A DNA stretch of 64,000 bases, from the NCBI GenBank assembly GCA_029378245.1, contig JARKIF010000015.1, positions 1,443,653 to 1,507,652 on the forward strand, written 5' to 3'. Positions 22,841 through 35,127 of the stretch are shown here, piece by piece. The notes under the pieces were generated by a model that saw nothing but the letters and a program-made list of their open reading frames with translations, was not told where the DNA came from and made no database searches. How positions within the stretch are numbered: position 1 is the stretch's first letter; every line of letters begins with the position of its first letter. The stretch is from Roridomyces roridus (taxonomy: Eukaryota > Basidiomycota > Agaricomycetes > Agaricales > Mycenaceae). Position numbers and translations under genes: made by a program.

Positions 22841-25800
22841 GGTGGTATTCGAGAAAGAGGGGAAGATCACATGAAGGTGACACAGCCTTAGGAACAAAAA
22901 AAAGCTGTTTCATATGGCGGCTTAGCTATGTCGCTATGAGACCTTATAAGCCCTTTTTACACTGCATCGAACTATTCCGGACCCAGTGATTCCGTCTGGC
23001 GTATTGATCGTCCAAGTCTCAGTGGCCAGTGGCCAAGGAGGTGCGGCTCTGTTCCGCTCTTTCTCGCCATCGCAGCCCGCGGCGTTCGGCATCAGCTCGT
23101 GGGCGATTTGAACGTCATTGAAGGCACAACAGCTGCCTTCTGGGGTGGCCACGGTACGGTCATAGGCACGCTGAGCAGCCGGCCGACGAAGACGAAAGAA
23201 ACGACGATGATCAAGGAGGCTCGCGACGCCAGGGTCCGCTGCGCTGTCACTGTTCCCACTCGTGTTGCGCGCTTCGACGGCGTCGTCCCTGAAAGCATCT
23301 CCTTTCCCCATCTCATGCTCTTTTGATAGCTTCGGCCGAGAAAGCCGATCCGCCATCCTTCCCGTGCCATCCCATCTGCCCACCACGCCCCATTTCGGAC
23401 TCGGCTGCACAACGACCACAGGCACTCCGCACCTCTGCCCCGGAAACAGCGCCAGCGACGTGCCACTGACTGCAGAAGCCTCGTCCATGCCAACGCCAGC
23501 GCATTCCACACCCCGGTCCTAGACTCTCCCACTCCACGACGCGTTCCGCGCTCAAGCGTGGTGCAAGGCCAGCGCATGGAGCTCCTGTGGCGTCTTTCTC
23601 TCCCACTCGTGGACGTAAAGTCACTGACCCTCGAGATCCCGAAGTGGTGTGTGGCCATGAGCGTCACGCTACCTGCGGTGAATCGAGGTAAGTCAAAGAA
23701 CGGGGCGGCGAGAAGGGAGAGCAGGCGCCTGCAGCGAGAGGGAGAGTGTGAGACTCACCCGAGGAAGGAAGGAGCCTCCGCTTGCCCCAGGAAGCCGTTG
23801 GGCTGTGAAACCCGTAACGGACTTGACTCTCTCTTAGTGGTGCGTCTGTATGCGTCTGCGGCAGGTGACGACATGGGTGGCAGAAAGGATCGTGGAGGCG
23901 AGGTCGGACGGCCACGGGCAGCCGCACCAAAGAGTGGGAACCTCCGCATCGTTGGGCTACGACTGGCCCGCACGGGAGCGGGACCTCCATCGCCCAATAT
24001 GGAAGGAAGAGATGCAGGAGGCCCAGGGGGAGGCACTCGGGCCTATCCAATACAAGCAGCAGGAGAGGACGCTCTAGCGCACGCCGGTTAGGACTTCTCC
24101 CGTCCACACAAGGTCGCCTGACGCAGACCCGTCGGTGGCGGTGCTAAGAAGCGGCGGGAGCACGGTCGGTCCCGCAAAAATTCTGTCGACGTCCGCTTTC
24201 CGAGCGGCAGAAGAGGAAGCGCCCAGTGCACAATCGAGGTCCGGGCGCATCTCCAAAACCAACTCAATCATTGGTGGCTTCCCGCTCCGCCCTGCCGTAT
24301 TCCTGTGTCGGGGTCTCGGCGTTCATGATGCAGGCATCGTGACCCACCCAGGGACCGAGAAGGTGGGAATGAGAAGAGAAGCAAGGCTGTATAGACCGAT
24401 ACGTCGGTTCCGATGAACATTTGGGGGGAGGTGATGAACTCCGCGCGAGGCGCCGAGTCTCAGTCTGGCGGAGCCACGAGCGTGCGACACTGTTATCCTC
24501 AACAGACGAGGCGGATGATGAGGAATGGAATGCTGTTGAAGAGCGCTCTTTCCCACCACCGCGGAGGAATGAATGTCTGCATCCCGAAGACTCGGAACAG
24601 CCCAGGTGTGTTGGTGCGGCAGGAACTGGCGCATTGAAATACCCGCGCGAGGGTCAGGGGTGCAGAGGGCAACAAGCGCGGAGGGCACGCGAGTCAAGTC
24701 CGGTGAATCCGGAAGGGCGGGTAGGCAGGGAGCGTCCTCGAAATGAATGTGTTTCTGGGGTTTGTTGACACATATTTGTTGACCGACTCCGATTCTGCTC
24801 AGACCTGCGCCCGATCGGGCGCCCGCTGGTGTAGTTCCCATGATTGATGAATGACGATCCATAGATGAGATGGAATGGAAGGAAAGTCGAAGAAGCAATG
24901 GTGAGCACTTGGTGGTGCCAACTTGGATATTTTGCAGCTCCGTGATGACCGACGATCCATGATTGGAGACGATGGAGAGATATGTTGGTTGTGTAGGCGA
25001 CGAAAAGAGGAAACCGTGTGGCACCTGGACCGGCCTTGCTCGGCCATCGGATCCGGAGGAGTAACCTGCCACCGGTCGACAGTGCGAGCGGAGCCTCCAG
25101 CAAAGTCAAGGGGTGCTGCCATCAGCCCAGGGCTAGGGAGTAGGGACCAAAAGTTGAACACCGGGGAATCATGGGAGCCTCCAGCTTCGAGATAATCTGG
25201 ATGGCGCTCAGCTGCGTTAAAATAGATGAAGAGATGTGTGTATGTACTCAATTGAAAGCTCACACGCTGATATCTTGTTGGTGGTGCCTTTTCCGATAGA
25301 AATTGAACGGATGCAAACGGGCTTTGACTGAGACTTGAGTGAGCTCGTGCTCGACAATAGGAAATAGCACAAGCCACTCACTCGCCAAAGTATCAAGCAC
25401 CTCCATCGAAAATCATCAAGTTCTCCGCAACCGCGTGAAAAAGGCCCTTGTTGCGCAATCCATATGGGAGTCGTTCGTACATCGAGTCGTCCGCACGCAA
25501 GTTTGACACAAGTAGCGAGACTTGCAGCCTCTCCAAGCATGTTAGGCAGGATAGGAGTGAATTGAGATCACATCTCACCATAAACGTGCGGCAACTGAAT
25601 AATTATCTTTCAGCGCCTGAAGATCTCAATATGAAGGCACGAAGGACGGGACGAGGGGGAAGGTAAGCAAGGCACGTGCCACCTGGCTAATCGGCAAAAC
25701 ATCACCATCGCAACGCATCAAACGGCAAACAACTTTGAACTCTTCCCTTACCCCCCAACGGCAACTTGAAGCAAAGCACTGGTTAGATCGTCTACTACTG

Positions 25801-26510
25801 ACTCGGCGGTGTTCGATGCGACAGCAGACCTAGCCGAGTTAATTCACTCTGACTTCGTGCTCTCGGATGCTCTCTGTCGACGTTTTCAATCTTTTCCATC
25901 GAGGCTGATCCAAACATTGTGGGAACCCACTGGTCTGGGCACGGCGCTCGGAATCCAATGTTGTGAGCCCACAGCTTGTCTGAATACAGCTCTTTCCGTC
26001 TCCTTTCAGTGCCACCAATCCCGCCATCATCCACCTTCTTTGATGGCCAGATATTCTCCCGCTGTGTATGAATGTGTATACGGTGTAATACGGTCCCAAG
26101 ACGGGCTCGGCTGCAATGCAGATACAAGACAGCGGAAGAAAGCCCTACGTGGGTCACGACCTGCCGAAGCGCCGGCATCATCCAGACTCCAGTGGCTCGC
26201 AAAATGGTATCCATGGTCTCCCCGCCACAGATGAGCATCGCCTCCTACCCTACAAGCTCACAGCTACAACCCAGTACTCCGAGTGCTCCGAGCGCTGTTT
26301 TAGACCAATCTTACGAACAGTGGCTCCGGCCGTTCAATCACCAATCGCTGCAGAAGCCGAATCATTATCGTCATCTGCATCGCAGGTGCTAGATGGAGTC
26401 TTGATGCGTACGGACTCAGGTGGGATCCTCCAGAACACTGTTTCAGGAAGTGCTGGCCTCATTTCTCCGGTCCCACGAAGGCGCCCAACAGACTTCCATA
26501 TACGTACCCG
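22841..26510. other. gene-poor region, no gene recognised
   Basis: 3.7 kb with several overlapping open frames on both strands (for example 22934-23667 minus, 23558-24091 plus, 24323-25377 minus). None has recognisable domains, a credible intron pattern or a paralogue here. GC content is high around 23.2-24.3 kb, which by itself opens antisense frames. It may hold old transposon remains or genes I do not recognise. The right end is the promoter of the Zn2Cys6 gene. Confidence 0.35.
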
Positions 26511-26518
26511 TATAAATA
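26511..26518 (+). promoter_or_regulatory. TATA box of the Zn2Cys6 gene
   Basis: TATAAATA sits 50 bp upstream of Met26561. Transcription would begin about 30 bp downstream, past the alternative upstream Met at 26534, and this decides the start codon chosen for the gene. Confidence 0.55.
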
Positions 26519-26560
26519 TCCGGTAGGTCCGCCGTGGATGACAGCTTACCCTCCGCCCAG

Positions 26561-27474
26561 ATGCCCCACTCGAGCTTCCCACTGCCAGACCCAGCCCTCT
26601 CTGCCCTCTTCACCAAGAAGAAACGGGTTTACATTGCCTGCTTGCATTGTCGCAAACGGAAGATTCGGGTACGTTTCCTGCAAAGCGAGTCACAAGTCCC
26701 AACTGATCAGTGCGATAGTGCATTACGAACGAAACTACGGATACCCCGTGTGCGAGATGCACAGAAAAGGGTCTCGAGTGCAGATACGTCGCCGTCGCCA
26801 ACGAGCGGCGGGTGCCCTCTTCCCCCGATGGCCGCAGGAAGCGAGAGCGCCTACCCCCTTCGAGTCCAACTACCTCTGAAGACAACGTCACACATTCCCC
26901 AGCGTTGAGCTCCTCCCTGTCCCCCGCAACTCCCAGGTCTCCAAACGAGATGATCACAAAGCGTTCAAACTCGGCATCGGCCTCACCGCAGCTGCTCACT
27001 GCCGACCTGCGCTCTTTCGATCACTCAGAGTACAACGAGCTCGAGCCCGTCTACTCCAGCAACATGAGCTATGGCGGCGTCATCCGTACGTCCTCTGCTC
27101 GCAGTTCTGCCTCTGTATCTCCTCGGGGAGTACAATCGAGCTTGCGCGGTGAGCTGAGCGCCTCGCCCAGCCCTCCACATGCGCTTCACACACCCCACAC
27201 ACCGCAGTACAACCTCCTTCCATCACTCCCGGGCGATTCAGAACAAGCTGGCCACGAGTACGGCTACGGCGGTTACGCTTATGGGTACGACGTGCGTCAC
27301 AGTCACGGCCAGGATATCCAGGTCCTATCCCCACTTCCCCTCCACCTTCAGCCCCCCGCCGACTGTCATGTAATGAACATGTATTCCTCCACCCATGGTC
27401 ATGGCCACGCACAGCCGGAATCGTACCATGGCCATTCGCACAACTATGCGTGCAGTGGGGACTGGCGTTGTTGA
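26561..27474 (+). CDS. Zn2Cys6 (fungal binuclear zinc cluster) transcription factor
   Basis: Two exons (26561-26668, 26719-27474) give about 287 residues. The intron lies inside the zinc cluster: CLHCRKRKIR before it and C-ITNETTDTP-CARCTEKGLEC after it, a complete CX2CX6CX9CX2CX6C pattern of a Gal4-type DNA-binding domain binding two zinc ions. The rest is Ser/Pro-rich, then His/Tyr/Gly-rich (YGYGGYAYGYDVRHSHGQD), and lacks the usual fungal-specific middle homology region, so the protein is short for the class. It is probably a nuclear transcriptional regulator. Neighbours give no clue to its targets; the GH28 gene 1.9 kb downstream is the closest metabolic gene. Confidence 0.82.
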
Positions 27475-29336
27475 CACTGGCCTTGGCCATGGCCAGAAGA
27501 TGTCGTCTTTTGAGGGCGTCGAGCTCCCACACTAGAATGGATTTCGTTTTGCTTTCAACAGCAGAGCCATGCATACGACCGACACTGTATTTGATTTACT
27601 CCTATTGCCTGTGAGGCGGACTTTTTTTTTGTATCCCTACATACTGCTTGCTTTTGATATCGAACTGTATCCTTATAAATTAACACATGTTCTGTTGGCT
27701 TTCCGGACGTCCCTGGTGTGAAACAAATGTTGAACAATTGCGCATGCAAGTTTAACTCTTGTCCTCGCGGGTGTTGGTGTTGCAGACTGCGTATTGTGAC
27801 CCTTCTCACACTAGACCCTGCATGCTGGCATCGTAAATTGGAATTGGAGGCACTACTGTACATGAGCTCGGGCCCCAGTTGTGCGGTTGGTTCAATGGTT
27901 TTGGCCTCCGAATCGCCGGAGGTACGTCAACTCAGACAATGCCTGCTGCATTTTTTCTATATAAAATTAAAAAATTGCCGCGCGGCTTTCAGCTTCAAGC
28001 GATGTCCAAGTTGTCATCCTTGAAAAACTCGGAAGTTCCGCCGCTCGGAACCCCGGGCATAGACTCGAACCAATCTCTCTAGGTACTTTTGCGGGGGAGG
28101 AAGAGAATTGCTGGTCCGAGCCTACCCCGGGCAGGGATGCTGAATATTGGCTCGTCCAACCAAAAGTCTTCTGCATTCAAACCTTGCCGACGGTGGTATG
28201 TTCCACCGCGGCCAGCACCCTGGAAGCCCCGGGTGAATGTTCAGTTTCAGCATTCTGACCACGCTTTCTCAACCGCCGTGTTCGAGATCGTGTAATAACA
28301 ATACAGTACCAGTAAGTAACCATTGCCCAATCATCATCATAAAAAACGTTACCACCGCTCCTCCCTCATCGTGCGCGAAAATCACGCACCCGCCCGTCCA
28401 GAATGGATTGATCCTGCAGAAACAGTCAGCGAAAAGGACAAACTTCAACGAAGTCTTACAAAGTTCATCCCATTCAATGGGCCATCCCCGGGACTGCTGC
28501 CAAGAATGCTGAAGGGATGGGGGCGACCAAAAGTCCAGAGAGGCTGCCCTAAGAAATCACGTCACAAAGAAATCTATCCGTAATGAAGGTACGACTCACC
28601 AGGATGATTCTGGTAATCCTCCCATTCCTGCGCTTCTTGAGAGGGGAGTGTGCGACAGTGGAGTGGGTCGAAGCCCAAGAGTCGATGGAGCGGCACGGCG
28701 ACATTGCAGCGGGCTCAAGTTGAGCCCCGGCGCTCATGGACGAGCGCTGAGAAAGCGAAGAAAGGCGTTTGAGAGAACGGGGAAACATGACGAAATTAGA
28801 AGGGGGTCGTGCGTGGGGTCGTAACGTGCTGTGAAGATTCGTTGCTGTCTTTGGTTGCGTCGGATTTGTAACCTTTGTTCACACCATCATGACCTCGTAC
28901 CGTCGTACCCAGATGGGGCACATCCTCTCACCTCTGTCGTCGACGGCCTATGTCCATAGGACCCTTGTCATCATCTCAGACTGCCACGAATCGTTGGCGG
29001 AGGTTGGCGGTCGCCTTACTTACTTCTCATGGCCACTCCTCATCTGCACCAAGTGCACCCGCTTGTGCGCTCGGAAGCTAAAGACTGTAGCAATATCAGG
29101 GGATGATTTTGACACCCTCTCAATTTAAAATAGAGTGTACGTCGCCGTCGACTCCTTACACGGTCGGCGCATTCGCTGATATTTTGGACTCCAGTCACAC
29201 CAGGTGGCCGATCGTCTTTGAGAATACTTCGCGACGGTCCGGGCCGTTTGTGCCAATTTTGCACTTGCGCTCCGCAGCTGGAGAGTATATAATAACCACA
29301 CACGGCGCACATTCTTATATCCACCCTTGGGATACC
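27475..29336. other. intergenic, no firm gene
   Basis: On the minus strand at about 28510-28790 a frame reads through an intron-like junction (28549-28600) with acidic/aromatic content, but I could not anchor a start or a family, so it is not called. The right end is the promoter of the GH28 gene. Confidence 0.4.
29286..29294 (+). promoter_or_regulatory. TATA box of the GH28 gene
   Basis: TATATAATA lies 51 bp upstream of the predicted start at 29337, a typical spacing for a TATA-driven secreted hydrolase gene. Confidence 0.6.
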
Positions 29337-31031
29337 ATGTCCTCCATCTTGTCGCTCCTCCATCTCTCCTCACTCGTCGTTGTAGCCCTCACAGCTTTCC
29401 CAGGATCCAGAACTGATGTGGTCGTCGAGCGTCAAGCAATGGCATGCACTGTCAACAACGTGGCCAGCGCTGCAGATCTTTCAGGCTGTACATCCGTCGT
29501 CATTGAAGCCTTCACGGTGGACTCGGGCGGTACGCATCTACATACTTACTCCCTTCTCACACCCCCGCCTCCTCGCCGACTGATTGCATTTGTAAATAGA
29601 AACTGTGACGATTGCCGTGCGTTTTCCAATCTAATTCCGTCGATGCCCAAAGTTTAATTCTTGTGAAACCCTTGTTTTACATTTTAGGCAGCATCGGGCG
29701 CATCAGTTATTATGACTGGGGACGTTACGTTCTCGCAGACAACAGGTAAGTACGCTTTGATCCAGCACTTGAAATCGCGATGCTGATGTGGTTTCACCAC
29801 ACAGCCGCGGGGCCGTTGTTCACCATCGACACGGACGACGTCGTGTTCGACGGCGGCGGGCATAACATCGATGTGCGTAACCTACCCCGCTTTTCGCCGC
29901 ACCTCATTTCCCGTTTGTTTTATAGGGAAACGGGGCTCTCTATTGGGATGGCCAAGGTGGGCGTGCATATCTAGGTTTGCAACTAAATTTGAACTGTCCA
30001 GGTACCGATGGAGGAGTAGCAAAACCCCATCCCTTCGTCAAGTAAATAAGTTTACATTAAATTCCTTCTTGAATACCCTTAACTCGAACAGGCTTCGCGG
30101 TTCGGGGACCTTTCAGAACGTGACGATTCTAAACTCGCCCGCTCAAGCGATCTCGGTCGGCACAACAAAAGGCACTGCGGTCATTTCGGGAATCACTGTC
30201 GACGACTGTGAGTCAAACATATACCATTATGAAGTATACTCGATGTCTAACACCTTTCGCGGCAGCTGCTGGAAACGCAGGCGGCCTCGGAGCCAATACA
30301 GATGGGTTTGACGTCAGCGCGTCGGATGTGACCATTGCGAATTCGACGGTGAACAATCAGGACGATTGTGTCGCTATCAACTCTGGGTCTGCTATTACGA
30401 TCCAAGGCTTGACCTGCATCGGCAGCCACGGAATCTCAATTGGCTCGATCGCTTCAAACAAGAGCGTTTCTGATGTCACGATTTCGGGCAACACGATCAC
30501 CGGGGGTTTGTATGGATTGCGTATCAAGGTGCGTCGTCGGGCTGCAGCCAACAAGTGGCGTCCACATTCCACATTAACCGACATTAAATTGAAAGGTTGA
30601 TGCAATTGCCACCAACGCGAGCGTCTCCGGTATCACATACGAGGCCAACGTGGTGTCTGATATCACAGAATTTGGGGTGGGTTCGCATTTCAGTTCTTAT
30701 TCTATTCCTCACTGTCTGGTTTCCTGCTGTACGGCCAGGTCCTAATCACACAGTCCTATCCACAAAACGACGCCACCCCAGGAACGGGGGGGCCCATCAG
30801 CGGAATTAACTTCACAGGAGGGACAACGTCCGTTTCCGTCGACGACGACGCCTTCACCCTTGTCGTCGATTGTGGTGCTTGTTTGGGCTTGTGGGACTTC
30901 TCTGCGCTCAGTGCGAGTGGTGGGAAGGGATCTATCGTCGATGCGGACAATGCTATGGTAAGTATGCACCAGTGTGGACACTTTTTTTGTTCGTTAAATG
31001 CGGCTTGTAGATTTCTGGTGGGACTTTCTGA
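29337..31031 (+). CDS. GH28 polygalacturonase (pectin-degrading)
   Basis: About ten exons, including a 17-nt micro-exon (29600-29616). An N-terminal signal peptide (SILSLLHLSSLVVVALTAFP) directs secretion. The right-handed beta-helix family motifs occur in order: NTDGFDVS (catalytic Asp), NQDDCVAINSG (two further catalytic Asp), GSHGISIGSI (catalytic His; the usual GGHG is GSHG here) and GLRIK (substrate-binding Arg-Lys). The protein ends ISGGTF at 31031 after a final intron with GTAAGT and TTGTAG. GH28 enzymes hydrolyse alpha-1,4 bonds of polygalacturonan in plant cell walls; endo versus exo mode is not decided, though length and motif spacing fit an endo-type. No frame break was found, so it is likely active. 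Confidence 0.87.
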
Positions 31032-31325
31032 ATGCGATGAATGGTTCGCTCCGTTGTGTTTACTTGTACTTGCAAAACGATATTCAATTCTCACTCCCTT
31101 CTGGACCAATATCCCCGGACAGCGACGATCTAGATAGAACTTGCATGGCCAGTTGGGCTCATCGAGGGATCTGGTCGCGCAGTCCAGACTCCGGATTCGC
31201 TATATCAGACGAAGCACAGCTACGAGCCCTGGAGTGCCTATCGTTCTGGATCACTCCTTGTATATTCAACAACCAGAACGTTTGAGAACCCGAACCAGTG
31301 CGAAACATAATTGTTTGAGAATCAA

Positions 31326-32579
31326 CTATTCCTCCACAGCAGGCAATATACCCCGCGCAACAGCCAAAGGCATCGCCTGCCTAACCTCCCACAAGCGAGT
31401 AAAATCCACAGCAGCATCCATAGTGCTCAAGTCCGACATCTCAAAATTATCCAATGCCGTGACTTGAAAAACACGCAGAGCTGTGAACCGCTCCCTGGAA
31501 AGAAGAGCGTCGATTGAGGACCATGGGATGGGCGGTTGATTGCTCCAGTAGATAGTTGATTCGACACGGATGGAGGTCAACTTGTTCGAGGCGATTGCTG
31601 ACATGATGTCGAGCAGGGGGGTCACATCGCCTTTGAGGGCCAGGGTGAGAAGGTTGGGCGTTTGCTGGAGCGCGAGTTTCGTCACACTGCTACCGTGGCC
31701 TGTGGATGTCCTCGTAGGGCTGGTGATCAAATGAAAAATTCAACACCCACCTGAAGAAGGAAGCCGCGACATATCGTTCACTTCGAGATGTTGGACGGCA
31801 TCCCCGTATCTGCGGAAGTACTTGGCGATACTAGAGTCCAAATCGCCGTCCATATACTCCAGCGAGATCGTCTCAAGGAGAGGCGATCTCGGGAGAGTTA
31901 TCAAGGCGCCGAAGAAACCCTCCAAGGAGCTCCTCAAAATGGTCGATCGGAAGGTGCGTATGCGCGGGAAGGAGGATATGGCAGGGTTATCTCCTAGCCC
32001 TAGTTCCTCGCCAAAGAGACGCAGCGTCTCGAGGGCAGGCAGAGAGGAGGCGACCTTTAGTACGACGCTGAGGGGGAGCGGCAGGTCGTAGAATGTCACG
32101 GTGAGGCACGAGAGTAGGGGAGCCGTGGAGCCCAAAATCGCGGCATGCGATTCCAGGAAGGAGTAGGGCCTGAAAATCTCCCGCCAGGCCGTACCGCTGT
32201 ACCCAACCCACATCCACACAGCGTCCAGTGTTCTGCAACTGCGTCCGAGACGGCGAAGCTGGCTCTCCTCGAGAAGCGGGGGACTGGCACCAGTGGAGAA
32301 TCGTAGGTGGAGAGTCTGGATGAAGCTTAACAGGTCGCAATTGGATCTGTCTGCGATGGCGAATAGAGAGCGGATGTTTCCTGGGCGGAGCTGCACGGCA
32401 GTGAAGAGGTGGTGTCTGCTACGTGGATACCATTCACTGCACACGAACCCCAGGGTGCCCATCGTGTGGATCCAGTCGGTGTGAGGCAACCCCCATGGAG
32501 CGGGGGGATATCCTGCCAACAGAGCGCTGGCCAGACGGTCGATGATTTCGTCCACCAGCTCGGAAGGGATCGTGCGCAT
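31326..32579 (-). CDS. F-box-like/leucine-rich protein, divergent paralogue 1
   Basis: Two exons (about 31752-32579 and 31326-about 31697). It begins MRTIPSELVDEIIDRLASAL, an F-box-like start, followed by LGFVCSEWYPRSRHHLF, the usual F-box second helix. The rest is leucine-rich (LPALETLRLFGEELGLG; VQHLEVNDMSRLPSSG) and ends PLAVARGILPAVEE. It is clearly paralogous to the gene at 35128-36357 along its whole length. The pair lies head-to-head around the aspartic protease. Function is inferred as a ubiquitin-ligase adaptor by family resemblance only. Confidence 0.78.
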
Positions 32580-33219
32580 GAGGCAGTGAGAATGAATCTG
32601 TCAATCAATTGATGAGAACATCTTCTCTCTTGTCCCACATCTCGCAATTTTGCACCAATGAGTGCAGCTACTTCTACAGATCACTGTCGTCGACAGAGAA
32701 ACTGGCCAACAACATGGAAACGACTCGGAATCTATCCTGCGGTGACGCCCTCCTCAAATCGATGGGATTCGAGCTCCTGGTGTCCGCCCAACCGTGGGCG
32801 GGCTTCGAGTTCTGGCTTAATCCCAACATAATCATATGCCTTGGATCGACCCGTGTCTATTGAATTCAGCCTCTCGACTTTATCCCGCAGATTCCGCTTC
32901 CATCATCGTTTAGGTTCAAGACAGCCAGTCAGGTACCAGTCAGGTGCCGACAATTCAGCGCTTCTCCTTTGCGAGAGCATGTGCTAATGCCACAATTCAG
33001 CGCCTTCGAATAGGCGATATCGTGCAAGACCACCGATCCACAGCGGTACCGAAACCCAAAATGGCAATTTTCAGCGGCTTTCTTTCGCCATGTAACGCAA
33101 TACATGCGCGTGGCTCTCTGGGTGCACAGATGTTGGGAAACCTGACTTGCTGGGGTATAAATCAACTGCACGATGGACGAGCAGTATCAGTGCCTCGCAT
33201 CCAGAGTACTAGTTTGACA
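32580..33219. other. intergenic promoter region
   Basis: A divergent promoter region between the F-box-like gene (minus) and the protease (plus). Apart from the TATA box at 33156 nothing is recognised. A short direct repeat (CAGTCAGGTACCAGTCAGGTGCC) lies at about 32926-32948. Confidence 0.5.
33156..33162 (+). promoter_or_regulatory. TATA box of the aspartic protease gene
   Basis: TATAAAT lies 64 bp before the start codon of the protease. Confidence 0.55.
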
Positions 33220-34746
33220 ATGGTTCTCGCATTGACCCTCCTCCCCGCCATCCTCCTCGCTCTCCGCGTCGCTGCCGGACCCGTTCTGGTAGAGGACAAC
33301 ATCATCAGCCTGCCCCTCTCGCGGCGCCTCAACTTCACGTCCGCAAACGTCGTGCAGCAGGACCTCGCTCGCCTCAAGAAGTTCAAGATCGGCAAGGCTG
33401 GCGTTAACGAGGAGCGGGCGGTTGTCGCTGAGCCCGTTGACAACCAGGTTGTCAGCTATATTGTATGCGTTTTCTTTTTTGTTCCTCGGAAGTTTACTGA
33501 CGCCACGTCAGGCCTCTGTGGGCGTCGGCAGCCCCGCCACCACCTGTAAGTCGCACCAATCAGCACAACCGCATAATGCTAACCTGGGGCAGACGAGCTC
33601 ATTGTTGACACGGGTAGCTCAAACACCTGGGTCGGTTCTGGCACCAAATACGTCCAGACCTCCACGTCGACCAAGACTTCCAACACTGTGGTAAGCCCCT
33701 TCCCCGAAATTCATTCACAATAAATGTTAATATTCTCTTCCAGTCCGTCAGCTACGGTTCGGGCTCTTTCTCGGGGACAGAGTTCATTGATCAGGTACGT
33801 AGAATGGGACCGCTCAGCCTTTGAATTAACATACTCTCAGGTCACGCTCGCACCCGGCCTCGTCATCTCCAAGCAGTCCATCGGCGTTGCCTCGCGTTCG
33901 AGCGGGTTCTCTGGCACTGACGGGATTTTGGGTATCGGGCCCGTCGATTTGACTCAAGGCACCCTCACCAACGCGCAATCCACCCTCATCCCCACCGTCA
34001 CCGACAACCTCTTCAGCCAGGGCACCATCTCCGCCAACTTGATCGGCATTTCCTTCGAGCCCGCGCGCACCGAGGACGACGCGAATGGATCCATCTCTTT
34101 CGGCGGGACGGACAGTACCAAGTTCACTGGGAGTGTTGCTTTTACGCCTGTCACGTCCACTCTCCCTGCGGGTGATTACTGGGGTATCAACCAGTCCATC
34201 ACTTATGGCGGTACCACCATCCTTGCCTCCACTGCCGGTATCGTCGACACTGGCACTACTTTGATTTACATCGCGACAAACGCCTACAGTACGCTCCTCC
34301 ATCCTTCTTTTCGACAAAAACTAACCATTGGGAAAGCGAAATACGTCTCCGCCACCGGCGCCGTTCTCGACAACAACACCGGCCTCCTCCGGATCACCTC
34401 TGCACAATTTGCTGCTCTGCAGAATCTCAACTTTGTCATCGGCGGCGTGACCTACTCGCTCACTCCCAACGCGCAAATTTGGCCTCGGTCCCTCAACACC
34501 GCTATCGGCGGTTCGGCCAGTAGCATATACCTCGTGCGTTCCCTTCCTTCCTCCTCCCGAGGTAAGATGATGCTGACGATGACGGTGAATTCAAGGTCGT
34601 ATCCGACTGGGGCTCCAACTCGGGCGAGGGCCTCGACTTTATCAACGGCTATGCCTTCTTGGAGCGGTTCTACTCGGTGTTTGACACCACGAACAAGCAG
34701 ATTGGGTTTGCGACGACGCCTTTTACGACTGCTACGACGAATTAGA
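33220..34746 (+). CDS. secreted A1 aspartic protease (polyporopepsin-like)
   Basis: A multi-exon gene of about 410 residues. Signal peptide VLALTLLPAILLALRVAAG, then a propeptide with conserved LNFTSANVVQQDLARLK. The mature enzyme has both catalytic motifs: IVDTGSSNTWVGSG (first Asp) and GIVDTGTTLIYI (second Asp). The flap YGSGSFSG follows the first intron cluster, and DGILGIGPVDLTQG is present. The end, FERFYSVFDTTNKQIGF then TTPFTTATTN, is the usual C-terminal strand. The family, typified by polyporopepsin from wood-decay fungi, hydrolyses proteins at acid pH outside the cell. Introns at about 33463, 33547, 33690, 33795, 34288 and 34533 keep frame. No defect was seen. Confidence 0.88.
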
Positions 34747-35127
34747 TGTAGACTCTGTACCTCTGGTATTTTGGATTAAATTTAGGACAATGTTTGGTGG
34801 ACACAACAAACTGTCGTTTGAAGATTGAGAATGAGAATGAAAAAAGACCACATTTGCAACGTAAGCGGGGAAGGGCGGGGTTTTTAGTTCGACTTTATCC
34901 TTTGCCAGTCTCCGAGTCACTGCACTCATGAATGCAAAACCTGCAGTGCGCGTTGGCAATTGCCGCAATCCAACCGCAAATTGCAATCAAACTCCAACGC
35001 TTCGAGATAGGCCGCAGGCGAGGTCAGCGGCTCGGCTCGACTTTCGGGCGCTCACTTTATAACAGTACGGGAGGGTGGGACAATCCCGTCTGGGATTCTC
35101 ACCGCCTCACCTTGGCCTCACATCATC
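34747..35127. other. intergenic
   Basis: 3' flank of the protease and 5' flank of the next F-box-like gene. Nothing recognised. Confidence 0.5.

Noticed and set aside
22934..25377. Long overlapping frames on both strands at 22.9-25.4 kb
   Set aside because: High-GC shadow frames without domain, start context, intron logic or paralogue support.
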